Shown piece after piece: positions 17,550 to 25,432 of a stretch of DNA of 64,000 nucleotides (its first letter is position 1; each line of letters begins with the position of its first letter). The DNA comes from an uncultured Paracoccaceae bacterium (lineage in GTDB: Bacteria; Pseudomonadota; Alphaproteobacteria; Rhodobacterales; Rhodobacteraceae). The stretch lies in NCBI GenBank assembly GCA_947503965.1, contig CANNFU010000001.1, positions 310,001-374,000 of the forward strand. The letters are read 5' to 3'. The translations under genes were made by a program, and so were the position numbers. The notes beneath the pieces were generated by a model. The model was not told the DNA's origin, searched no databases, and saw only the letters and a list, made by a program, of their open reading frames with translations.

Positions 17550-19145
17550 TTATTCTGCCGGTACGCCAACCGGTGCGGCAACGCGTTGGCCGCCCCGGAT
17601 GGTCATGTACATGTTCCAGACCATGATCAGGCCACCGGCAAGGTACAGCACCCCGCCCAGCGCACGGACCACATACATCGGGAACTTGGCCGATACGGTG
17701 TCAGCGAAGCTGTTCACCAGGAACCCGTTGGCATCAACTTCACGCCACATCAGGCCTTCCATAATGCCGGTCACCCACATCGAGGCCGCGTAGAGAATGA
17801 TGCCGATGGTCGCCAACCAGAAGTGCCAGTTGATGGCCGACATCGAATACATCTGCACCCGTCCCCAGAGTTTCGGAGTGAGGAAATAGAGCGCGGCAAA
17901 TGTGATCATGCCGTTCCAGCCAAGCGCACCGGAATGTACGTGCCCGATGGTCCAATCTGTGTAGTGTGACAGGCTGTTGACTGCCCGGATCGACATCATC
18001 GGTCCTTCGAATGTGGACATGCCGTAGAAGGCAAGGCTGATTACCATCATCCGGATAATCGGATCGGTGCGCAGCTTGTCCCAGGCCCCTTGCAGGGTCA
18101 TCAGACCGTTGATCATGCCACCCCAGCTGGGCATCCACAGGATGATGGAGAACACCATGCCAAGGGTCGAGGCCCAGTCAGGCAGGGCTGTGTAGTGCAG
18201 GTGGTGCGGACCGGCCCAGATATAAAGAAAGATCAGCGCCCAGAAGTGGATGATCGAAAGCTTGTAGCTGAAGACCGGACGGCCGGCCTGCTTCGGCACG
18301 AAGTAGTACATCATGCCCAAGAACCCGGCAGTCAGGAAGAAGCCCACTGCGTTGTGCCCATACCACCACTGGGTCATGGCATCCTGCACACCGCTGAAGA
18401 TTTGCACGGATTTGCTGCCCCAGATGCTTACAGGGATGCTGATATTGTTGACAATATGTAGCATCGCCACGGTGACGATGAAGCTCAGCAGGAACCAGTT
18501 GGCGACATAAATGTGCTTTTCAGTCCGCTTGAAGATCGTGCCCAGATACACGGCAAGAAACGCGACCCAGACAATTGTCAGCCAGATATCAACATACCAT
18601 TCAGGTTCGGCGTATTCCTTGGATTGGGTGGCTCCCAGCAGGTAACCTGTCGCGGCAAGGACGATAAAGAGGTTGTAGCCCCAAAAGACGAACCACGCCA
18701 GATTACCGCCCCAAAGCCGGGCCCCGCAGGTGCGCTGTACGATATAGAATGAGGACATGATCAGGGCGTTGCCCCCGAACGCGAAAATCACCGCAGAGGT
18801 GTGCAGCGGGCGCAAGCGACCAAAGTTGCCATATGGTTGGAGAACTTCAAAATTCAGTTGGGGAAACGCCAGTTGAAAGGCAATCACGACCCCGACAAGA
18901 AACCCGACAACGCCCCACAGGCCCGTCGCGATGACCCCGGCACGGATGACATCATCCATATAGCCATCTGGTGTGGCTTGCACCGGTTCATCAATTTGCC
19001 GCAGGACGCGCACGAACATGTAACCAGAAACGCCGAGAATGATGATGGCATGTACGATATATGCCGTATCACGCCCCCAGTTCGCAGCAACCGCAGCAAA
19101 GAGTGCGGTACACCCCAGCGCAATCAACTTGATATAGTTCCCCAT
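17550..19145 (-). CDS. ccoN: cbb3-type cytochrome c oxidase subunit I (catalytic)
   Basis: A 531-residue haem-copper oxidase subunit with about 14 membrane helices; it reduces oxygen with high affinity. Histidine ligands are visible in [15 protein letters not shown] (low-spin haem), [13 protein letters not shown] (Cu-B) and [15 protein letters not shown]. The start at 19145 has a GGAAGGGG site upstream; nine extra N-terminal codons in the frame are rejected. Two FnrL boxes lie upstream, so the operon should be switched on when oxygen falls. The assembly genes ccoGHIS are not next to it in this window. Confidence 0.97.
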   Translation of the reverse strand: MGNYIKLIALGCTALFAAVAANWGRDTAYIVHAIIILGVSGYMFVRVLRQIDEPVQATPDGYMDDVIRAGVIATGLWGVVGFLVGVVIAFQLAFPQLNFEVLQPYGNFGRLRPLHTSAVIFAFGGNALIMSSFYIVQRTCGARLWGGNLAWFVFWGYNLFIVLAATGYLLGATQSKEYAEPEWYVDIWLTIVWVAFLAVYLGTIFKRTEKHIYVANWFLLSFIVTVAMLHIVNNISIPVSIWGSKSVQIFSGVQDAMTQWWYGHNAVGFFLTAGFLGMMYYFVPKQAGRPVFSYKLSIIHFWALIFLYIWAGPHHLHYTALPDWASTLGMVFSIILWMPSWGGMINGLMTLQGAWDKLRTDPIIRMMVISLAFYGMSTFEGPMMSIRAVNSLSHYTDWTIGHVHSGALGWNGMITFAALYFLTPKLWGRVQMYSMSAINWHFWLATIGIILYAASMWVTGIMEGLMWREVDANGFLVNSFADTVSAKFPMYVVRALGGVLYLAGGLIMVWNMYMTIRGGQRVAAPVGVPAE

Positions 19146-19231
19146 AAGAGATCCCCTTCCTTTGCCGCACACGAAAACGTCCGACAGCTACTTGGTAATT
19201 CTGCTTATGGGATCTCGGGCATTGCGCCGCC

Positions 19232-19245
19232 TTGATGTGGATCAA
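19232..19245. promoter_or_regulatory. FnrL box 1, upstream of ccoN
   Basis: TTGATGTGGATCAA is a perfect match to the Fnr consensus TTGAT-N4-ATCAA. It is about 90 bases upstream of the ccoN start, which suits activation of the oxidase operon by FnrL under low oxygen. Confidence 0.88.
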
Positions 19246-19253
19246 GGCTTCAT

Positions 19254-19267
19254 TTGACCTGGATCAA
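19254..19267. promoter_or_regulatory. FnrL box 2, between ccoN and universal stress gene
   Basis: TTGACCTGGATCAA matches TTGAT-N4-ATCAA with one mismatch. Its centre is about 105 bases before the universal-stress-protein start on the plus strand, so it may serve that gene while box 1 serves ccoN. Confidence 0.72.
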
Positions 19268-19366
19268 GACGCCCTGCTGCAAAACAGGCAATAGTCATGG
19301 GTAAGGAGCGGTTTTGCGCGAACGATCGCCCCCAACGTGAAAACCGATATGGGGAAGGCCGGAACA

Positions 19367-20200
19367 ATGTCCTACAAGATCATTGCGACTATTCTAACGG
19401 ATACGGATCAAGCCACCGAGGGCCTGGATGCAGCGATTGCGCTTGCTGATCGAATGGACGCGCATCTTGACATCTATGTGGTGACAATCAGCCATACCGA
19501 AACCAACAATTACTATCTTGGGGCAGAGGCGCTGATGGTCGCCGAACAAACCCGTGACGCAATTACCCAGCGCGAAGCGTTGGAAGTTTGGCTGAAAGAC
19601 CGGATGCAGGGGGAAATCGTGCGCTGGTCCATGCAATCAGCCACAGTACAGGGCCCGGCATTGACGGGCTATCTTGCCCGCAAGCTCAGATTTTCTGATC
19701 TGGTCGTCCTCCCCCGGCCCTATCAGAACAATCCGGAAGCCGAAGCGCTGGTCGAGGCATGCCTTTTCAGCGCAGAGCGTCCGGTTTTAATGATCCCCAA
19801 AGGTTGCAAGGCACCCGATGCGGGTGGCCACGTGCTGATGGGATGGAATGACGGGGCCGAAGCGCTTGCCGCTGCGCGCGCCGCCCTGCCCTTGCTGCAA
19901 CAGGCAGAGGTGGCGGATATCTGCATCATCGATCCACCGCAGCACGCCGCAGACCGGTCTGATCCGGGCGGGGCAATGGCGCAATATCTGATGCGGCACG
20001 GCACCAAATCCGAGGTTGCGGTTCTGGCCAAGACAGAACCACAAGTCGGTGACATCCTGTTGCGCCGCGCCAAAGAGGTGGGCGCACGAATGATCGTCAG
20101 CGGTGCCTATGGTCATTCGCGCCTGCGCGAAGCCGTGTTCGGCGGCGCCACCCGCAGCCTGCTGGAAATGGCGGACCTGCCGATCCTGATGTCGCGCTGA
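19367..20200 (+). CDS. Universal stress protein family protein (two Usp-like halves)
   Basis: A 277-residue cytosolic protein, about twice the length of a single Usp domain. The N-terminal half begins YKIIATILTDTDQATEGLDAAI; the second half starts near GGHVLMGWNDGAEALAAARAA and ends with VSGAYGHSRLREAVFGGATRSLLEMADLPILMSR. That ending has the G-x2-G-x9-G-S/T-type nucleotide-binding motif. The first half is less well conserved. ATG at 19367 is preferred over GTG and ATG codons upstream because it begins the first beta strand. An FnrL box upstream suggests low-oxygen expression. Confidence 0.88.
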   Translation: MSYKIIATILTDTDQATEGLDAAIALADRMDAHLDIYVVTISHTETNNYYLGAEALMVAEQTRDAITQREALEVWLKDRMQGEIVRWSMQSATVQGPALTGYLARKLRFSDLVVLPRPYQNNPEAEALVEACLFSAERPVLMIPKGCKAPDAGGHVLMGWNDGAEALAAARAALPLLQQAEVADICIIDPPQHAADRSDPGGAMAQYLMRHGTKSEVAVLAKTEPQVGDILLRRAKEVGARMIVSGAYGHSRLREAVFGGATRSLLEMADLPILMSR

Positions 20201-20296
20201 CGCCGCCATACACACCCGCCTCGGGTGCGCAGCACGACCAGCATGGCTTGGCGCCATGCCGGATGCCATTTTGCCCAACGAAGGAGGAGAAGAACA

Positions 20297-20740
20297 ATGT
20301 TCAAGACAATCGTTGTTGCCGTAGACGGCTCTGACTGCGCGAAAAATGCGGTCAACGCTGCCTGTGATATCGCCAAAACGCATGATGGCCGCATGATTAT
20401 CGTGCATGCGCCGCAGGCAGAAACAAGCGCCTTCATTGTTGGTGGGCCTGTGGGCTACCACGAACTGCTGACTGCACCGTCCCATGCGGAGTTGGAAGAA
20501 ACGGGCAACAAAATCGTGGCCGAAGCCGCAGCGATAGCAACCGAAAAGGGCTGTAGCGTGGACACAGACATGCATGTCGGCGACCCTGTACGTCAGGTCC
20601 TCAAAGTCGTCAAAGACAATGATGCCGACCTGATCGTGATGGGCCGCCGCGGCCTTGGATCCGTGGCAAGCCTGTTTTTGGGCAGCACGTCACAGAAGAT
20701 CCAGCACCATGCGACCTGCGCCTGCCTGACTGTTGTTTGA
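20297..20740 (+). CDS. Universal stress protein UspA family (single domain)
   Basis: A 147-residue single-domain Usp preceded by a strong AAGGAGGA ribosome-binding site, which fixes the start at 20297. It opens FKTIVVAVDGSDCAKNAVNAA and ends with the ATP-binding pattern VMGRRGLGSVASLFLGSTSQKIQHHATC. It lies 96 bases after the larger Usp gene, with no clear terminator between, and may be co-expressed with it. Its stop is two bases from the stop of the convergent outer-membrane gene. Confidence 0.93.
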   Translation: MFKTIVVAVDGSDCAKNAVNAACDIAKTHDGRMIIVHAPQAETSAFIVGGPVGYHELLTAPSHAELEETGNKIVAEAAAIATEKGCSVDTDMHVGDPVRQVLKVVKDNDADLIVMGRRGLGSVASLFLGSTSQKIQHHATCACLTVV

Positions 20741-20742
20741 TA

Positions 20743-21342
20743 TCAGAACCGATAAGACAGGCGGGCCCCCGTGGCGCTGACGTCGAAGTCTTCATCAGTG
20801 CCCGCAAAATTATCATACCGATAATGCGCATAGTTCGCGCCGATGCTGACGCTGTTGGTCAGGCGATAATCGATCCCGACGCTTGCAAAGGACCCGCTAT
20901 CTGTTTGATCCACATCGCCGCCAAGGCGCGCCTCTGAAACACCCACGGCGACATATGGCAAAAAGTCACCCGCATCATAACCGGCGCGCAGCTGGGCCGA
21001 TGCGATTGTCGAAAGCGGGAAATCACTGCTCCAGCTTTCGACTGCGGTCAGGTTCACCTCCAGTTCAGCACCCACAACAAGTTGGCCAAAGTCGCGCAGA
21101 TAGCCACCGTGAATACCAACGCCGATCCCATCGCCGGTATCTTCCAGTAGGCTCGAGTCGACTTTTGACAGCCCGAACTGGCCGCCAAGATAAAATCCGG
21201 TCCAGTCGATGGCCGGGCTGGGGGTTTCCTGAATATCGTGCAAGTCGGGTTCAAGAATAACCGACAATCCGCCTGCGCTGGCGCTGGCTGCAACGAAACC
21301 AAGCCATATGGCTAACAGACCGCCGCGATGTATAATCGACAC
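20743..21342 (-). CDS. Outer-membrane beta-barrel protein (OmpA/porin-like small barrel)
   Basis: A 199-residue protein with a GTG start (GGAGAT site seven bases upstream) and a signal peptide (about 1-23, ending ASASA-G). The rest shows alternating-residue strands: FYLGGQFGLSK, IGVGIHGGYLRDFGQLVVGAELEV, AQLRAGYDAGDFLPYVAVGVSEA, NSVSIGANYAHYRY. It ends in Phe (LSYRF), the usual barrel-assembly signal. It therefore resembles the eight-stranded Omp25/OmpW-like group; function unknown. Its place between Usp genes and fnrL hints at the same low-oxygen regulon. Confidence 0.85.
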   Translation of the reverse strand: MSIIHRGGLLAIWLGFVAASASAGGLSVILEPDLHDIQETPSPAIDWTGFYLGGQFGLSKVDSSLLEDTGDGIGVGIHGGYLRDFGQLVVGAELEVNLTAVESWSSDFPLSTIASAQLRAGYDAGDFLPYVAVGVSEARLGGDVDQTDSGSFASVGIDYRLTNSVSIGANYAHYRYDNFAGTDEDFDVSATGARLSYRF

Positions 21343-21512
21343 TGGAAATCTCCATCTTTGAAAATGTATCTAAAGCAGAGCTTACATTTCACCTCTGCAT
21401 CCATTGTTCCAGATGGTAGCCAGCAAATACCACGGCCGCACACGCAAATACCACGTTCGTTCAAACGGTTAGGTGTCGTTTGTGGAACTTCAGGCCGTGG
21501 ATAAAGCCGGCC

Positions 21513-22232
21513 CTAAGCCTCTTCGCCAGCTTCTGACTTCAGCGCATAAAGATCCGGCACGCGGATATCGCGACGATCATCAAAAGCGATCAATCCGTCT
21601 TTTTTCAGCGATGACATCTGTCGGCTGACGGTTTCGATCGTCAGTCCAAGATAGTTCGCCATCGTTTCGCGGGTAATTGGCAGGGTGAAACTGGTTTGCG
21701 CCGTATCGCCCGGCTCCAGCGATGCCATGCGCGTCGCGATCATATGCAAGAGCGATGCGATCTTTTCGCGGGCGGTCTTGCGCCCCAACACCAGCATCCA
21801 TTCGCGCGCGGCGTCCAGTTCATCCAATGTCATTTCCAACAGGCGCTGCCCGACATGCGGCGTCTCTTCGATCAGTCTTTCGAAAGGCGCACGCCGAAAA
21901 CAACACAGCATCACATCGGTTTCGGCAACTACATCACAATCAATCGTGTTGCGGTGCGGTCGCCCCATAAAATCGCTGGGCAACAACAGGCCCACCATCT
22001 GCACACGCCCATCCGGCATGGTGCGTGTCAGGCTGGCCACCCCGGATACGATCGAACCGACAAACTCCAATGGATCACCGGCAAAGAATATTGGGCGGCC
22101 AGCGGCATAAGACCTGTAGTACTTCGTGTCTTCGAGCTGTGTCAGTTCCTCAGGCTCGCATTTTGAGCACACAGCATTATACCGAATTGGACAGTCAGCG
22201 CATGACGACATCTTGGGCACGGCAAGCGTCAT
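21513..22232 (-). CDS. fnrL: Oxygen-sensing Crp/Fnr-family regulator FnrL
   Basis: A 239-residue global regulator. Its N-terminus carries Cys at 11, 14, 22 and 25, with another at about 99, so an oxygen-labile 4Fe-4S cluster can form. A cyclic-nucleotide-type sensor domain follows, then the helix-turn-helix TRETMANYLGLTIETVSRQM. The E-x-x-S-R recognition helix is the kind that reads TTGAT half-sites, and two such boxes lie in front of ccoN. It is the likely activator of ccoNOQP and the usp genes nearby. Confidence 0.94.
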   Translation of the reverse strand: MTLAVPKMSSCADCPIRYNAVCSKCEPEELTQLEDTKYYRSYAAGRPIFFAGDPLEFVGSIVSGVASLTRTMPDGRVQMVGLLLPSDFMGRPHRNTIDCDVVAETDVMLCCFRRAPFERLIEETPHVGQRLLEMTLDELDAAREWMLVLGRKTAREKIASLLHMIATRMASLEPGDTAQTSFTLPITRETMANYLGLTIETVSRQMSSLKKDGLIAFDDRRDIRVPDLYALKSEAGEEA

Positions 22233-22398
22233 TTCAAAGTCCCCGGCATTCTTTTCAGCTTGGGATAGTATGGCTTAGCGCGTCGGTGCATTCCACAGGA
22301 AAATCTGACGCAGGCACATGTCCAGAACATCTGACAATTCTTTTTTCTTGATCGATTTGAAAAACTGGATGCATACTCGAATCAATTGTCAGACATTT

Positions 22399-22420
22399 GA
22401 TACCTCTGATTACAGGTATC
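22399..22420. promoter_or_regulatory. Perfect inverted repeat upstream of methanethiol oxidase gene
   Basis: GATACCT and AGGTATC are perfect inverted copies separated by eight bases, about 60 bases upstream of the SBP56-family start and in the 249-base gap after fnrL. The symmetry and position suggest an operator for an unidentified repressor or activator. Nothing else clear is visible in this gap. Confidence 0.4.
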
Positions 22421-22481
22421 TGGCCCAGCGCCCAAGAAGCCGGAAATCGGCCTTTTTTGATAAGAAATGGGAGGACAACAA

Positions 22482-23882
22482 ATGAACCTGAGACCTGATC
22501 CGACATTCTATCCGACGGCGAAAATCGCGATGGAGGCACCGGCGGAAACGCTGGCTTTCACGTTGATGCTCAGCCCGGATGGCAGCCAGCCCGATGGCCT
22601 GGCGGTGGTCGATGTCGACCCGAATTCCAAGACATATGGCCAGATCGTACATAGTCTTTTCATGCCCAACAAAGGCGATGAATTTCACCATTTCGGCTGG
22701 AATGCCTGTTCATCGGCCCTGTCACCGCTGACCGGTCACGCCTTTCTCGAACGCCGCTATCTGATCATCCCCGGCATCCGGTCCAGCCGGATCTATGTGA
22801 TTGATGTCAAGGAACCGCTGAAGGCGAAGATTCACAAGATCATCGAACCCGAGGAACTGTTCGCCAAAACCGGCTATTCCCGCCCCCATACGATCCATTG
22901 CGGGCCGGAGGGGATTTATGTTTCCACCCTTGGTGGCGGTGGCAAGGACGGCACCGACGGCCCGCCCGGCATCTTCATCATGGACTGCGAGACGTTCGAA
23001 ATACTTGGCCGCTATGAAATGGACCGGGGCATTCAGGACAAGCACTACGATTTCTGGTGGAATCTGCCTCGCGACTACATGGTCAGTTCCGAATGGGGGC
23101 TACCGCCGCAATTCGAAAACGGGATCGTGCCGGAAGATTTGCTAAGCAACAAATATGGCCACACCATCCATTTCTGGGACCTGCGCGGGCGCAAGGTCAC
23201 GAAATCCATTGACCTTGGGGCCAATCATCAGATGGCATTGGAAATCCGGCCGGCCCATGACCCGGTCAAGGAATACGGGTTCTGCGGTGTGGTCGTTGAT
23301 ACGTCAAATCTGCAAGGTGCCATCTTTACATGGTGGCGCGATGAGGATGGCGAATGGCAGGCGAAGAAGACGATCACCATTGATCCGGTGCCAGCCGATG
23401 CGGATGATTTGCCGGAGCTCTTGAAAGCGTTTGGTGCCTGCCCGCCGCTGGTGACCGACATTGACCTGAGCCTTGATGACCGGTTCCTCTATGTGGCCTG
23501 CTGGGGGCTGGGCGAGATGCATCAATATGATGTCTCAGACCCGATGAATCCCAAACTGGCGGGCAAGGTCGAGATCGGCGGGATCGTCAAGAAGACGCCC
23601 CACCCGAATGGCAAGACCTTTGGTTATGGTCCGCAGATGGTTGAAATCAGCCGTGATGGGAAACGCGTCTACTGGACCAATTCGCTTTATTCCACGTGGG
23701 ATGACCAGTTCTATCCCGGCGAACGCGGCGCGGCCATGGTCATGGCGGATGTGGGTGAAAACGGCGGCCTGACCCTGAACAAGGATTTCTGGGTTGAGTT
23801 CCCTGACGGGTACCGCAGCCACCAGATCCGGCTGGAGGGGGGCGATTGTTCGACCGATAGCTTCTGCTATCCGAACGTCTGA
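22482..23882 (+). CDS. mtoX: Selenium-binding protein 56 family / methanethiol oxidase
   Basis: A 466-residue SBP56-family protein. In bacteria, members oxidise methanethiol to formaldehyde, hydrogen sulfide and hydrogen peroxide with copper. Conserved family stretches are visible: HHFGWNACSSAL, YSRPHTIHCGP, FWWNLPRDYMVSSEWG, YGHTIHFWDL, and the late SHQIRLEGGDCSTDS. No export signal is obvious at the chosen start (22482, GGGAGGA six bases upstream; an ATG five codons earlier is rejected). It could serve DMSP-derived methanethiol breakdown. The usual SCO1/MauG-type copper-maturation neighbours are missing; a membrane protein follows instead. Confidence 0.85.
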   Translation: MNLRPDPTFYPTAKIAMEAPAETLAFTLMLSPDGSQPDGLAVVDVDPNSKTYGQIVHSLFMPNKGDEFHHFGWNACSSALSPLTGHAFLERRYLIIPGIRSSRIYVIDVKEPLKAKIHKIIEPEELFAKTGYSRPHTIHCGPEGIYVSTLGGGGKDGTDGPPGIFIMDCETFEILGRYEMDRGIQDKHYDFWWNLPRDYMVSSEWGLPPQFENGIVPEDLLSNKYGHTIHFWDLRGRKVTKSIDLGANHQMALEIRPAHDPVKEYGFCGVVVDTSNLQGAIFTWWRDEDGEWQAKKTITIDPVPADADDLPELLKAFGACPPLVTDIDLSLDDRFLYVACWGLGEMHQYDVSDPMNPKLAGKVEIGGIVKKTPHPNGKTFGYGPQMVEISRDGKRVYWTNSLYSTWDDQFYPGERGAAMVMADVGENGGLTLNKDFWVEFPDGYRSHQIRLEGGDCSTDSFCYPNV

Positions 23883-23895
23883 TGTTGGCGGATCA

Positions 23896-23965
23896 CGTCC
23901 CGGGCTTGACCCGGGACCTCCTCTTCAACGCCAAATCTACGAGGTCCCGGGTCAAGCCCGGGACG
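23896..23965. repeat. Nested 25-bp perfect inverted repeat (palindromic element)
   Basis: Bases 23896-23920 are an exact reverse complement of 23941-23965 (25 of 25), with a 20-base spacer. Each arm is itself palindromic: GTCCCGGG-CTTGA-CCCGGGAC. The RNA or DNA could fold as one long hairpin or as two side-by-side hairpins. It lies between the methanethiol oxidase stop and the next start (7 bases later). It could be a dispersed palindromic element or a transcription/translation control hairpin. There is no T-run. Confidence 0.85.
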
Positions 23966-23972
23966 GTCGCAC

Positions 23973-24647
23973 ATGTTTGAACTGACCACGACAACTGCCC
24001 TTTGGTGGGCTGTCATCGTCTCGGGCCTTTATCACGGCCTGAACCCCGGCATGGGTTGGCCACTGGCAGTGTCAGCCGCGCTGATGGAGCGGAAAAGCTC
24101 TGCCCTGCCTGGCGCGCTGCTTGCGTTGGCAGGCGGGCATTTCATTGCCATGTGCGCAATCCTGTTGCCATTCTCGCTGATGGTGACGCTTGTCTATTAC
24201 GAAGGGCAAATCCGGATCGGTGCAGGGCTGCTTGTCATCGCACTTGGCGTTTACCTGCTGATCAACCGCAAACACCCGCGCTTTCTGGCACGTGTACCAC
24301 CATCACGGCTGGCGCTTTGGTCCTTTCTCGCAGCCATGGCGCATGGCGCTGGCCTGATGCTGGTGCCGATCTTTCTGGGACTTTGTGCGCCCGAAAGCCT
24401 CGATGCCGGACATCGCGCTGCCCAAGACCTGATGACAAGCAATATCGGCATGGCTTTTTTCGTGGCAGCCGTGCACACCGCAGCAATGACGCTGGCGGGT
24501 GGGCTGCTGGCTGCGGGGATGTATTTCTGGCTGGGATTGAAGTTTCTGTCGCGGACCTGGTTCAATCTGGATGTTGTCTGGGCGCTAAGCCTGATTGTAG
24601 TGGGCGGCATCGGCATCATGACCGCCTCTCATAGCACGACGATCTAA
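23973..24647 (+). CDS. Polytopic membrane protein of unknown function linked to SBP56
   Basis: A 224-residue inner-membrane protein with about six hydrophobic segments. Segment 1 ends in SGLYHGLNPGMGWPLAVSAAL, segment 2 contains LALAGGHFIAMC, and later there is AAMAHGAGLMLVPIFLGL. The His/Asn/Gly-containing motifs within the first helices recall metal or small-anion exporters such as NicO/RcnA or TauE-like proteins, but the match is loose. The start lies seven bases after a large hairpin that covers the usual ribosome-binding site, so translation may depend on RNA folding. It probably works with the methanethiol oxidase, for instance in sulfide or copper handling; this is inference. Confidence 0.7.
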   Translation: MFELTTTTALWWAVIVSGLYHGLNPGMGWPLAVSAALMERKSSALPGALLALAGGHFIAMCAILLPFSLMVTLVYYEGQIRIGAGLLVIALGVYLLINRKHPRFLARVPPSRLALWSFLAAMAHGAGLMLVPIFLGLCAPESLDAGHRAAQDLMTSNIGMAFFVAAVHTAAMTLAGGLLAAGMYFWLGLKFLSRTWFNLDVVWALSLIVVGGIGIMTASHSTTI

Positions 24648-25429
24648 CGCCCGACGATCTGCGACAACTCAGCCGCGGCACGCTGTAATTCGCCCAGATG
24701 TTCGACCAGTTCATCCACATGGCGGCGCTGTTCCGGCGCGTGGATCGACAAGGTCGACAACAGCCGACCGCGATCATCCAGAATAGGCACCGCGATTGCT
24801 GTCATGCCGGGCATGAATTCCTGATCATCGGTCGAATAGCCGCGTTCGCGGGTCAATCGCAATTCGGCCTGCAAGGCTTGCGCAGTGGTCAGCGTATGCT
24901 CGGTCTTTTGTTCCAGATTGTAGTTACGCAAAAAGCGGTCGAGATAATCCGGTCGCAATGTCGACAGATACATCTTGCCGCTGGCTGTGCAATGAAATGG
25001 TACCTGCGTACCGACCGGCAACTGGATACGCAGCGGCCAATGGGTTTCGACCCGGTCAAGGTAAAACATCCCGTCGCGTTCCGGGATCGCGATGTTGCAG
25101 GTCTCACCGACAGACATGGCCAGCGATTTCAAAACGGCCAAACGGACCGTCCGCACCCGTTCGGACGACAGCGTATTGATCGCCAACATGCGCATCCGGC
25201 GACCGGGACTGTAGGACCGGCCATCGATATCCCGTTGCAGGAATCCCTCCGCCTCGGCGGTGGCGAAGAGGCGGTGAATGGTCGGCTTGGGCAGACCCAG
25301 GTTTTCATTCACCACCGACGGGGTGACGGGCACCCCTGCCCGCGCCACCTCCTCCAGCAGCATCAGCAGCCGGAGGTTGGTGGGAATCTGGGCTGTCGTA
25401 TCGGCTATGTCATTCTCCGCCATCGCCAT
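24644..25429 (-). CDS. IclR-family transcriptional regulator
   Basis: A 261-residue regulator. The N-terminal winged helix runs about 15-75 (NLRLLMLLEEVARAGVPVTPS, then ENLGLPKPTIHRLFATAEAEGFL). The C-terminal effector domain shows CTASGKMYLSTL and ERGYSTDDQEFMPGMTAIAVPI, the normal IclR ligand-pocket sequence. It starts three bases after the dctM gene of TRAP system 1 and is co-transcribed with it. It probably controls that TRAP operon and the divergent GMC oxidoreductase. Confidence 0.93.
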   Translation of the reverse strand: MAMAENDIADTTAQIPTNLRLLMLLEEVARAGVPVTPSVVNENLGLPKPTIHRLFATAEAEGFLQRDIDGRSYSPGRRMRMLAINTLSSERVRTVRLAVLKSLAMSVGETCNIAIPERDGMFYLDRVETHWPLRIQLPVGTQVPFHCTASGKMYLSTLRPDYLDRFLRNYNLEQKTEHTLTTAQALQAELRLTRERGYSTDDQEFMPGMTAIAVPILDDRGRLLSTLSIHAPEQRRHVDELVEHLGELQRAAAELSQIVGR

Positions 25430-25432
25430 TTT

